Source: Chinchilla lanigera
Taxonomy: Eukaryota > Chordata > Mammalia > Rodentia > Chinchillidae
Length of the DNA stretch: 64,000 bases
NCBI RefSeq assembly: GCF_000276665.1
Contig: NW_004955417.1
Location: 17,863,828-17,927,827 of the forward strand
Direction: 5' to 3'
The notes beneath the pieces are model-generated. The model ran no database searches, was not told where the DNA came from, and saw only the letters and a program-made list of their open reading frames with translations. The position numbers and the translations under genes were made by a program. How positions within the stretch are numbered: the stretch's first letter is position 1; every line of letters starts with the position of its first letter. Shown here one piece after another: positions 10,600 through 20,815 of the stretch.

Positions 10600-11513
10600 T
10601 TTTATCTTTGCAGCACACTGATTTGTTCTTCCTTAGGAAAAACTGTGCTGCTTACCCAAAGATTCTGGCACAATGCATAATGCAGCTTTCAAACCTCCTC
10701 AAAGTGTAGAAGAGAAAGGAGGACAGGAGGACGAGAATGGAGGCAAGGAAGAGGTAGCAAGCAAAGGAGATTATGTGTTTATTTTAACGCAGACGGGAAG
10801 GTTCAGGGACAGACAGAGTGCAGGGCATTAGCTGTGGGGCAGCTTCCTCCCTTCCCTGGTGTATTTCCATGTGGTTATACTGCTTTAAATGAGCTCTCCG
10901 ACAAAGGCATCTTAAAAACAGGAAGGCGTGCTAAGGAAGGAGATGCAGGGGGTGGGAGGTTGCTCAGGTTCCCTAGCAGACTCTCAGACATGACAAAGTC
11001 ACTTTCTAGCATCAGCCCTCCTCTGCAGAGAGGCTTTGCAGCCTTTCCATCTACTTACAAACGAAAGCCAAGAAAGCAGAGTGAGAAGAGAGCTGGAAAC
11101 TTTGAAAGCCTTCACTGTAAACAATGCAGCCCCCAAAACAGGCTTTTGAGGAGGGAAATCTCTGAAAAGATGCCAGGGAATCAATTCATACTAAAGCAGA
11201 AAAAAAAGAAAAAAGAATCCTGTAACTCCAACTGTAAATGCATTAGAAAGCTAGGAATTGTGTGTGTCTGTGTGTATAATCTGTCGTGAGGGTAATGTAT
11301 TCTCAACATGCCTGAGAGAAACAGAGAAAGTTACTTTTATCTCCTCTTCTCCCTGTCCTTCTCTCCCTTCAGACTTTCACAATTGTTGCAGGAGAAAATA
11401 CATATTAGTAATATCACCAGCCAGGGCCTAAGGAGCTCCCCCAAAGAGAAGATAGGACTTCAGTTTCCCACCTCTTGGGATAGGTCTGTTAGCTTTTGTA
11501 AGTGAAAAATAAT
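10600..11513. other. GC-richer unique block, function unknown
   Basis: Noticeably less AT-rich than its surroundings and free of recognisable repeats. It contains an open plus frame at 10834-11289 (151 aa) with no domain I recognise, ending in a lysine run and an A-rich and TG-rich stretch. Codon content and lack of splice context make coding unlikely; a regulatory or formerly transcribed segment is equally possible. Confidence 0.35.
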
Positions 11514-11520
11514 TTCAGGA

Positions 11521-12288
11521 TGTGCCAGTGAGAATCAGGTACGTTTACTAAACAGAGTTAGAAAGGAAGGATGAATAGTAAGAGGACTCCAGCCCGAAGG
11601 ACTGCAGGGGCATAGTCTGGCGAGGGGCAGACTGGCCTGCCCACAAAGGAAAGCGACCTTTGTCTGGGCTGCCATGGAGGGCTGGGGGTGCTTGACCATT
11701 ATCTCAGTCTTGGTTTCCTTGCTGGGGAGGAATCCCTTTGGCTGGTGGGGCAGTTTAGTTCCTAGGAGTCTGCTCTTCTTCCTGGGCTGGGGCCGCCTCA
11801 GGTGCTGTAATTGCTCCTGCTTGGGAGGTGTCAGTGAGGCTCTGATTTTACTAAAACTCAGGGAAAGTCTAGGTGGAGGACAATGGCTGGAGATTTCTAG
11901 GTACTGCACCAGGAAGGGGCTGTGGGACTGGACATTATAAAAGTTGACAATTCAATGTCCCTGCCAATATTGAAACTTACTTTTCTTTTATGTATGCACC
12001 CTCAGTCTTGCCGGGGGTGGGTAGCCTAGGGAAATTTAAAGCGATAACCCTTGTAATAAGACACTCCTTGAGTGAGTAACGGGTCTATTTGAAAGCTGGC
12101 AGGGTTCTGACAGAGATGCTAACCTGATCCCCCTTACAGTTGCTATTGGGTCCATCCTCTAGGTCATCCTCCTTTGTCTTAGTTCATTTCTCAGTCTTGG
12201 ATTTGGAGGATTGGCCAGTTTGTTTTTGTTAGCTTTCTAGCTGGGCAGCAAGCTAGCTTATGAGAAGAGGATCACTGAGTCTTGCACT
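11521..12288 (-). mobile_element. Candidate solo LTR, antisense, ~767 bp
   Basis: GC-rich block starting TGTGCCAGTGAGAATCAGG and ending near GAGTCTTGCAC, flanked by a 7-bp direct repeat TTCAGGA at 11514-11520 and 12288-12294. On the minus strand it has a TTATAATG box (about 11945) and an AGTAAA poly-A-signal variant close to the end, the order of an LTR. The repeat is offset by one or two bases from a canonical CA terminus, so the call is tentative. The minus frame at 11535-11909 has no recognised domain. Confidence 0.5.
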
Positions 12289-12382
12289 TCAGGAATGCCT
12301 GACACAACCTACGGAGTCAGGAGATGGAGAACAGAAAGGATACCTGGGGTGACTGGTGATGCCCTAGAAATACAGTTTTCTT

Positions 12383-12515
12383 CTGGGCTTGGAACACACG
12401 CCTGCAATCCTAGCAGTCCCGAGGCTGAGGCAGGAGGATTGTCTTGAGTTTGAGGCCAGCCTGGGCTACTTGAGTTCAAGGCTACCTTGAACTGCATAGA
12501 GAAACCCTGTCTCAA
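12383..12515 (+). mobile_element. B1-type SINE
   Basis: CACGCCTGCAATCCTAGCAG, GAGGCTGAGGCAGGAGGATT, GAGGCCAGCCTGGGCTAC and GAGAAACCCTGTCTCAAAA in B1 order, including the central duplicated region. Its tail runs into poly-C and TA repeats. Confidence 0.92.
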
Positions 12516-12577
12516 AAGGACCCCCCCCCAAATATATATATATATATATATATTTTTTTTCTTTTCTTTTCTTTTCA
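12516..12577. repeat. Compound C8 / (TA)n / (CTTTT)n microsatellite
   Basis: Follows directly on the B1 tail: C run at 12522-12529, TA units to about 12553, then T-rich CTTTT units. Typical microsatellite born in a SINE tail. Confidence 0.9.
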
Positions 12578-14172
12578 CTAAGAGTAAAATAAAACTCTGG
12601 GAACAATTCTCTGAAGTATTTCTTGAAAGACTAAAAATATTCATGCAGACTAAGTTTATGAATACAAATGTTTAAAATTAGCTAGGATTTTAAAAGTCAA
12701 AATTAATGTACATCTATTTACTGTCTTGAATCCTTCTGATAAGGAACTGGGGTATAGAGAAATGTTATATGTAGTGTGTTTTCTACTCTTCTTTATGTAG
12801 TATTCTCAGATCACCTGAAATACTATTTTTTCCTGAAATAGTGATACTTGGGAGATAAATAATAAAAAATCAGGGAAATAAAATCATTAGTATATAACTG
12901 TCCAGCAAAATATAAATTTTAGAATTTAAATCAAAACTTTCCTGGAAGCTTTATTATAACAATTTCATCATTCTTTCATTTTTATTTCAAAAAATATTAT
13001 AAAATACTTTTTGGGTCTTCAAAGTATCAGCTTCTGTTCCTGATTTTACCACAGTACTGAACTATCTAAGACTTTTACACTCTAGTGTTTTTCTTCAAAC
13101 CTCTAGAGATCGGACTATGTGTATCAGCAAGGATACAAAATTATGAGAATTGACAAAATAACAAGGCAAACCGTGGAATATTTTATAGTGCTAAGTGTTT
13201 CATCACTGAAAGACAGAACTGCATTACAATTGTGTCCAACTGAAAAGTTTATTTAATATCTCCCCAAAATATTTAGGATTTCATTAGTAATAAAAAGGCA
13301 GACAATTTGCTTTATTATATCAATTCCATTATGAAATGCACTAGTAAATTTAGGCCATATTGTGAATGATTATAATAAAAAGAATCCTGTTTCTGACTCT
13401 TAGGCTATTTATCCCCCACTGTGGTTTCTGAGTTACTTAGTTACTAATGGATACTTTGGAAATGGAGGGAGGGAACTTTATTCTAGTGATAAAGAGAAAA
13501 TATGCTGCTGTACTAAGCAGTGTCATGCTCCAATAGTTGTACAGCTTTCTTGGGATGAAAGTCTTATTTCTGTTTCCTACTTTGTCGAAATGATGGTGTA
13601 CGCAAAGACCAGTTCCATGCTGTGTGCTGCGGGTGTAAGCTCCAGAATGCAGGAGAAATATTTTCTACCTCTAAAAATTAGAAGATGGTACCTGCAAGTC
13701 TGTTCTCTTTCATTTTTTTTTTTTACTCTAATATCATATAATTCTACATTAACTAAGGAGTAGTGAATTTCTGCCTCTAGAGAGGATTTGTTTTATTTTT
13801 CTGAAACTTTAAAGTCAGTTATTATCATGAGACCTCCAAGAAGGTTGGGTGGGATGTGATTATTCATATCCTGCCTACAGAGCATGGTTGTCTTGTGACT
13901 GAGTAGTAAAATCCAGAGAACTCCTCAGACAATGAAAGATGTGGAGAGGGTATTGCTCTGAGAAGGTGTGACAATGACAATTTAGGAAAATTGAAGTTTA
14001 ATTAGGATGAAAATTAATTAATTTTCAGTACTCACAGCCAAGAGATTTCACTTTGTATAGTTTTATATTCTTTCAAGTGAAGACAACATATTCACTTTTA
14101 TCAATTGAAACTGCATTTTATTTAAGTAAGATTCTCAATTAATACTCATTTGCTGTTGAAATCTTGTTGGAA
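12578..14172. other. Unique AT-rich sequence, no feature seen
   Basis: About 1.6 kb with no supportable gene or recognised repeat. Confidence 0.55.
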
Positions 14173-14208
14173 GCCCAGCATGGTGGTGCACACCTGTGAT
14201 CTCAACAC
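14173..14208 (+). mobile_element. B1 5'-end fragment
   Basis: GCCCAGCATGGTGGTGCACA and CCTGTGATCTCAAC match only the first ~35 nt of B1; the rest is missing. Confidence 0.75.
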
Positions 14209-15212
14209 TTATATTCGTTTCTGTCTTACTAAAACAGATTCCTCACAGGCCAGTTTACTGGTATGCTTCGTATCCAGAGGACATACTCAAATTCCTAGCA
14301 TGGATTCTTTTCTGCTTGTTTAGGGAGAGTAATGGGGTTGTCAGGATCACGAGATCAACTGTAAATCAGATTATAGCACCTACCTCAAAAAGGTTATTTT
14401 TTAAGGTAAATGAGACAGCCAAGATACTGCCCTAAGTGCAAAATCTACCCTGTACTAGTAACTGTACAACTACTGATACATCGTCAACATTATCATCAGT
14501 CATCCTTAAATAAGTCCAGAATTTGTCTGTTGCCCATTGAGTATAAACTCCCGTGTTTAATGATCACCATTAACAGTTGCTAAAGTGCAGAGTTTGATTC
14601 AGGAAGTTCTGGTAGGTCCTGAGAGTCTGTACTTATAACAAGAACTGAGACTGGAGACCCTTTAGCTGTGAAAGTCTTTCAGGTATGTTAGGCAGTTAAC
14701 AAGCCAGGAACACGGTTTATATCTGTGAGCTTCTACTTAGAGGAATGTTCTTCTACACTTTTATTCCCTGTCCATATATCAAAATTTCCTGCTTTCTTTT
14801 CTCTTTCTTGTTTGCTCATTGATCTTTAAAGTTTTCGAAAGAATCTCATTTCTAATCAACTAAATTCAACTAATTTCTGCGTTACTGATCATCAAATAGT
14901 CTGAGAGAGTAAACACTCGTAGTAACCAAGTGGAGTAAAATAATTTCAGATTGATATGTTGAGCTGTAAAACTATTAGAGTGAGTATTAAATTAGAATTC
15001 TGAGAAGGGAAGGAGTTGGGTTGCATCTTTGTTTCTCAAAGAGCATTTAAAAGCAACTACTGCAAACCTAAATCTTTAAAAATGAAAGAAGGAAGAACTT
15101 GCCTTAAATGTTATACATATTGATTCTGATTGCCTAGTTTTGAAAGGCACTGGCTCCTTCAGAAAACTGTTAGAGGGGGCGTATTACAAGAAGAAATAAT
15201 TTTATCATTAAA
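14209..15212. other. Unique sequence, no feature seen
   Basis: No supportable gene or repeat; the short plus frame at 14196-14435 starts in the B1 fragment and is incidental. Confidence 0.55.
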
Positions 15213-15367
15213 TGCATGGCTTATGAGGGAAAAGTGAGCAAAAAATAGATGTGAGGAAATGGAGGTCAGGCCATAACGGGGCATGTCCTCTGACACAACA
15301 AAGTCAAAGAGGGCATTCATAAAACAATGACGTAGTTCTGTAAGACCTTGAGGTTGATATTTCAATA
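15213..15367 (-). repeat. Left arm of a 155-bp inverted repeat
   Basis: The reverse complement of this block matches 16568-16723 along its whole length. My hand alignment gives about 12 substitutions, mostly transitions, and one 1-base indel (about 92 percent identity). It sits in a 102-aa minus-strand open frame (15159-15467); the other arm has a broken frame, so coding is doubtful. It is either two copies of an unidentified interspersed repeat or a local inverted duplication. Confidence 0.9.
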
Positions 15368-15510
15368 GAATTTCAGTTTCTGAAAATAAGTTATAGCTAA
15401 CAAAGTGTAGGAATCTTCTCTTTTGTTCAAATAAACTATTCCCAGGAGTTACAAAGAAAGGTAACACTTGATTTTGAGGGTAAAAAAATAGTCAAGGTAT
15501 GGGAACTGTA

Positions 15511-15540
15511 TCTATCTATCTGTCTATCTGTCTATATTAC
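15511..15540. repeat. (ATCT/GTCT)n short tandem repeat
   Basis: Seven or so tetranucleotide units of ATCT with GTCT variants. Confidence 0.85.
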
Positions 15541-16017
15541 TTCAACCAAATACTTCAGTCAAATACTTTAGGAAAATTTTATATAATTCTCAAGAAATTC
15601 AGTACAGATTTTACTTTCTCTTCAGTATGCAGATTTTTTATTTCAACAAGAAGGGAAACATAGTTTTTCTGGGCTTTGGAAAAAGTACCATGAAGAAATA
15701 TGATCACTTTGCATAAATTGAGCTAAAAGGTTCATTTGCTTAAGATAGCTAGATAATCCAAAAAAATTCCTTTTCAAGCTCAAGTAATCTTGAGAGCTGG
15801 CTTTATTTTTTTAATCAGAGACTTCACTTGTTCAAATACATTTTATTATATCTAACTGCATCTTTTCTTAATTCTTAAATTTAAGAAATGACAATAAAAT
15901 GGATAAATATTTTTTTAAAACTGTTGCTTAGGGACATTTTTAGTAAGATAAAACTGAGTTTCTCAGGTCAACTAATGACACATAGTTTACTGTGGTTATT
16001 TTTACATTTTACATAGT
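15541..16017. other. Unique AT-rich spacer, no feature seen
   Basis: Lies inside the loop between the two inverted-repeat arms; nothing supportable. Confidence 0.55.
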
Positions 16018-16109
16018 TTTTTTTTTGTTGTTTTTTTTTATACTGGGAATTGAACTTACAACGTTGTTTTTGCTAGGCAGGCACTGTGCCCCTGAGCTAT
16101 ATCCTGGCC
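16018..16109 (-). mobile_element. Diverged ID-type SINE, minus strand
   Basis: T-rich tail, then ATACTGGGAATTGAACTTAC, TTGCTAGGCAGGCACTGTGC and GAGCTATATCCTGGCC. Older than the near-consensus copies; no duplication seen. Confidence 0.9.
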
Positions 16110-16567
16110 TCTACAAATTATTTCTATACCTAGTATATTATTATACTATTTATTTACTCTGCTTACTATTTATTTGCTTTGCTTACTTTGCTTACAAGAT
16201 AATTGTGAAATTATTGGGAACGTTCCAAGGTTTTGTAAGATAAAAATTAATTTCCCATAAATGATACAAAGTCTTGTATATACTACATAGGAAAGAATTT
16301 TTTCCTTCTTTAAAAACATAGATGGCGAATTTAAAACAATCAATCCATTATTTATTCTGAAATTTTAAAAGGGAACTGAGTACACACATCAGTGGTATCT
16401 GGATGGAACACAAGTCCACTTTGCTATATATGAAAATTAGATTTGCTTCAGGAGGTAATTGCTGAATTAAATACGAAAGATTCCTCTGAATTACTGCATG
16501 GTATAAACTATGAAGAGTCATGTTACCATTTAGAAGGGGTGTGTGAAGCACATGGTTAGAATTAAGC
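16110..16567. other. Unique AT-rich spacer, no feature seen
   Basis: No supportable gene or repeat. Confidence 0.55.
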
Positions 16568-16723
16568 TATTGAAATATGAACCTCAAAGTCTTGCAGAAC
16601 TTACATCACTGTTTTATGAATACCCTCTTTGACCTTGCTGTGTCAGAGGACATGTCCCGTTATGGCCTGACCTCTATTTTCTCACATCTAGTTTTTGCTC
16701 ACTTTTCCCTCATAAGCCATGCA
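16568..16723 (+). repeat. Right arm of the 155-bp inverted repeat
   Basis: Inverted partner of 15213-15367, separated from it by 1,200 bp. Shares GTGTCAGAGGACATG, CCGTTATGGCCTGACCTC and CACTTTTCCCTCATAAGCC exactly. Similarity stops at both ends of the block. Confidence 0.9.
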
Positions 16724-16814
16724 GTGAAGTTTTTAACAATCATCCAATTTTAAGTAGTTTCTTATTTCCATGAATTCCATGAGAAAATATTTTGTGTTTT
16801 ACCTCCGAGTTAAG

Positions 16815-16880
16815 AGGGCCCTGAATAATGTTTAGCACACAGTGGGTGTATCATACATGCTCATTGAATGATGTTACAGA
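16815..16880 (+). mobile_element. Possible MIR/L2 3' fragment
   Basis: TTTAGCACACAGTGGGTGT followed by CATGCTCATTGAATGATG resembles the end of MIR/L2 (GGCACATAGTAGGTGCTCAATAAATG). Short, so tentative. Confidence 0.4.
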
Positions 16881-16924
16881 GAGTCTACTAATCGAACTGT
16901 TATGAAGTGCAAAATGTACTTACA

Positions 16925-17050
16925 GGTATATCCATATACTTTATATTGTTTACTTCTTAAAGTCAAACTGTGAGAAGGATAAAATTATTTTCATTTATAA
17001 ACGAGGTAAATAGAACTCTCAAGTTTTACCTGGCTGGAACATAAGCCAGG
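16925..17050 (-). mobile_element. MIR SINE fragment (antisense)
   Basis: GAGAAGGATAAAATTATTTT, CATTTATAAACGAGGTAAAT and CTCAAGTTTTACCTGGCTGG follow the antisense MIR order. Diverged. Confidence 0.6.
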
Positions 17051-17175
17051 CTATTCTAATATCAGACATTAGACTTTTACTAAATCTAATCTTACCTGTC
17101 TCTACTGCCATTTTTTGATGTTTCATAAGAATGAATCATGATTTAAAATAAATCAGGTGTTTTCTAGTGACCTTT

Positions 17176-17320
17176 TCTTTGACAATGGTTCTCACTATGT
17201 AGCTCAGGCTGTCCTTGAACTCTCTATGTAGCCCAGGTTGGCATCAAACTCACAGAGATCCTCTGGCCATCACCCCCACCTGAGTGCAGAGATTACAAAC
17301 CTGTGCCACCATGCTTGACC
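17176..17320 (-). mobile_element. B1-type SINE, minus strand
   Basis: GGTTCTCACTATGTAGCTCA, GTCCTTGAACTCTCTATGTA and CCTGTGCCACCATGCTTGAC in antisense B1 order. Flanked by TTCTAGTGACCTT / TTCTAGTGGCTTT at 17162-17174 and 17321-17333, a 13-bp duplication with two mismatches. Confidence 0.93.
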
Positions 17321-17333
17321 TTCTAGTGGCTTT

Positions 17334-18954
17334 TGAAAGTCCTAGAAAACCTACAAGCTGGTATAGACAGAGATATCATCTTGTTTCTTCTTTCAACTGA
17401 GTGTCATGAATTGGAAAGAGCCTTCTTGTTTTATACAGATTTTATCCTCCACCACCTGTAATACATTCGCTTATGTTATTAGTATAGTATATTAATACTT
17501 ACAGCACTGCAGTGTGGTGATATATGTAGTCATACCGTCATCCAGATAAAGTAAGCCACTGTTGCATGTTTTCACAGAATTAATTTAGGAAGGACAAGAT
17601 TCAAATGTAAGTACTTCAAACAACATTTCTTCCATTTGCTAAATTAAGATTAGGCTTTATAAATCAATTATGTTAAATGTATGATTTAGACATAAATATT
17701 AATCAATGGAGAAACATACAGTTCTACCTCATAAATGTGTTAGGGTTGAATGGAGAATAACTTTGCAAGAGATATGTGAAATTCACGTTACAGCTCACAT
17801 GTATGACTAAATCCTTGCATGTGGTTAAACTTTGCTTGAAGGATTAAATATCGAGTCTATTTCTTATGTTCCACCTGCCCAAGGCTGTTGATCAGTACTG
17901 AGAAATTACTTCCCGTGGGTCTCTTTTCATATATCCCTTGCACATTAGCTAAAAATGACCTGGTTATTATTGCCTCAATTTCTTATATTAGGTTAACATA
18001 ATTTTCTTGGAAATGAAAACATGTGTCACCAGGTGAGCAATAATAATGATACTTAAAGTTCACAAGCAAGTGTGCAATTTAATTTCTAGTCTTCATCTCA
18101 CAAATTATGATAATCAATTTAAGAGCTTTTCGATGATTCCCCCAAACTCCTGTTACTATGATTAATTGAAAGTTAATTTTAAGTTTGTTGGTTTCATTAT
18201 CATAGATTCAAGATTCATTTTCAGATTTTTCTTATTTCAATTTTTAAAGGGTAGAATCTATTTCTTTTGTCACTCATGATAGCACTAATTTAAGAAATTA
18301 TTGTGTTGCTGTCCTATTCACATACTGGTCATAAGGTAATTTACCTCGAGCTTATTGAAATTTCTAAAAACATACTTGCTTCCTGACAGAATGTCCCACA
18401 CTTATTCTTTCTTTCACTTTGCTTTAGACAATTGCACTAAATTTTTTATCAAAAAATTATTACTACTATCAGTAGATAATATGTCATGCTATTACTATCA
18501 ATAGATATAATAGCACTTGGTGGTGTATATTTTATTTCACAATTCATGCATGTATATTAACTTTACAGCTGCTAAAAATGTTTTATTTCCTGTTTTAACA
18601 CCAACCCTTATACCAGACATTTTCAATCAAGATGCATTTGCTCTCTTATGAGTCCTGGTGAGGCTTTCTTTTGGTTGTGTGCAGTATAACTTTGTATATT
18701 CTGCACATTAGCTCAACATTGTCAAAACAAAATTTACTTTGAATTGCAGCAGTGCCCAAAGTTGTAGAGTATCATCAACATTTAAATGACTTATTATGAC
18801 TGCTTATACCACACACTTATGCAATTCATTCCACATCTGTTTGTTTCTTTGTGTAGTTAACAAACACTTTCAAAGCTTCTAACATGTTTTTCTCTATAAC
18901 TGCGTATTAATGTGAGTTTAAAATGTACTACTAAGTAGAGAAATGGTATAACGA
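17334..18954. other. Unique AT-rich sequence, no feature seen
   Basis: About 1.6 kb with no supportable feature. Confidence 0.55.
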
Positions 18955-19215
18955 ACTGCCATATCCTCAGTGCTTAGCTCCAATCGTCAAAATTTACCTA
19001 ATTTGATTTAATTTTTAAACTTACTTCTCATTTCTTCTCCATTTTGAACACATGTACCATCACCCTATTTTATTAACACATATTTCAACATGTAGTTCTG
19101 AAAGCAAAGATGTTTCAAAAACCCTAGTATAAGAAAATAATTAAAAGTAAAATCCAGTTCTATAATAACAAAACATATAATCAACATTCAAAATCCCCAA
19201 ATATTTGCTTTATTA
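18955..19215 (+). mobile_element. Possible old mammalian LINE-1 3' remnant
   Basis: The order of motifs (ACTGCCATATCCTCAGTGC, CACATGTACCATCACCC, TTCTATAATAACAAAACA, AATCAACATTCAAAATCCCC) resembles the 3' ends of old LINE-1 subfamilies. Weak evidence by eye; could be unique. Confidence 0.35.
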
Positions 19216-19396
19216 TCACAAGGGTTGACTTGCCAAAGTAGACTCACAGCAATCATACATTATACACAGTGTCAAACTTAATTAAAAATAAAAGTAATAT
19301 AAGTAAAAATACATCTATATGTAGCATTCTTTTCACTTAAGAGGAAGAATATTAAGATGTAATTCCTTAATCTCTCCTTGCCCTTCAACACACACA

Positions 19397-19477
19397 TGTT
19401 TTTATGATGATTAGTATTGGACTTAGGATTTCATGCAAGCTAAACAAGTGAGATGCCGCTCAAGTACAATACTGGCC
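19397..19477 (-). mobile_element. Possible very diverged ID-type SINE
   Basis: TTGGACTTAGGATTTCATGC, AAGCTAAACAAGTGAGATGC and AATACTGGCCC follow the antisense ID layout but differ at many bases. Confidence 0.4.
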
Positions 19478-19619
19478 CAAATACTTAATTTCTCATTTAA
19501 TGTTATGGATTGGGATTGCAAAACTACTGTGATAATCACTGTAAATTACTGAAACAAAAACAGATATTTAGATTAATTTAAGAGAAGGGCAAATTCAGAA
19601 AAAATCTCAGGTACACTCA

Positions 19620-20815
19620 GACATCTGATCTTTGACAGAAGGACCAAAAACATATGCTGGGTCTCTACAAGGAATGCTAGGACAACTGCTTATCTGCATG
19701 CTCAAAAGACTGAATTTAGACCCGTATTTCTTAGGAGACCCTGAAATGAAATTGAAATAAATCAAAGACCAAAAGTCTGTGGTGCCTCAGTCCACAAATT
19801 TAACTTATTCCGTGATTCTGGGCAACATTGCCGCATTCCTGTTGGTGCAGGAAATGACCCAGGTTCTGTGCATCACCAGTGTGGGGTCTGTGAATAGAAG
19901 CAAAATTTTGCTGAGCACTCTTTGTCAAGCAAGTCGTTCATGAAGAGAAGTGTTCATGAACAGAAGTGTTACTATATTAAAACAAAAACAATCTTCTGGA
20001 AGATAAAGTAGGTAAAACTCTTGAAGACACAGGTATAGGCAAGGACTTTCTGAGCAGGACATCAGTTGCACAAGAAATAACCCAAATAATCAAAAAATGG
20101 GACCACAACAAATTAAAAACCTCCTGTACAGCAGAGGAAATAACCAACAGAGCAAAAGGCCTGCCTATAGAATTGGAAAATATTTTTGACCTCCACTTCT
20201 TGAATACAGGACTAGTATCTAGAAAACATTTTTTAAAAACTCAAAAAATAGACTCCCCCAACAAAAGATCTAATTAAAAATAGGCAATTAAAATGAATAG
20301 ACACTTCACAAAGGAATACACACGAATGTAAAATATTCAACATCTCTGGCAATTACAGAGATACAAATGAAAACAACATTGAGATTCTACCTTAATCTAG
20401 AAAGAATGGCTGTCATGAGGAAACAAACAAACAAACAAAAAATGCTCGTGGGGCTGTGGGGGTGCAGGAAAGGAACTCTTCTACATTGTTGATGAGATTG
20501 TAAACTAGTACAACCACTATGAAAATCAGTATGGACATTTTTCAAAAAAAAATAAAAATAGAAATTACATGTAACCCAGCAGTTTTCCTTCTTCATCTCT
20601 TCCCAAAAGAGTTGAAGACACCCCATTAGTATAATACATGTACGCCCATGTTTATAGCAGCACAACTCATAATCATGAAATCAGAAATGACCTATAGGTC
20701 CACCAATAGAATGGATTAAAAATATGCTAGATATACACAATGGAGTAGTACTTTGCAATACGGGAATAAATTTGAGTTATTTGTAGGAAAATGAGTACAC
20801 CCTGAGCCTATCCTG
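19620..20815 (+). mobile_element. LINE-1 3' fragment, interrupted
   Basis: ORF2 3'-region landmarks in order: TTTGACAGAAGGACCAAAAA, GCTTATCTGCATGCTCAAAA, CAGTTGCACAAGAAATAACC, AAAACCTCCTGTACAGCAGA, GAATAGACACTTCACAAAGG, ATACAAATGAAAACAACATT, CATGTTTATAGCAGCACAAC. Frame is broken by indels. About 210 bp near 19775-19985 do not fit LINE-1 and look like a secondary insertion. Confidence 0.88.
19775..19985. other. Unidentified insertion within LINE-1
   Basis: Starts near TGTGGTGCCTCAGTCCAC and ends near AAGTGTTACTATATT, then LINE-1 resumes. It includes a 16-bp near-perfect tandem GTTCATGAAGAGAAGT at about 19937-19968. Could be a short LTR or other insertion; no duplication found. Confidence 0.45.

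Noticed and set aside
10834..11289. 151-codon plus-strand frame
   Set aside because: No recognised domain, ends through A-rich and TG-rich sequence, no splice context; kept only as a unique block.
11535..11909. 124-codon minus frame with a few Cys, briefly considered as a retroviral gag remnant
   Set aside because: No zinc-knuckle spacing, and the block is better explained as an LTR.
15159..15467. 102-codon minus frame in the inverted repeat
   Set aside because: The inverted partner copy has the frame broken, so no sign of coding constraint.
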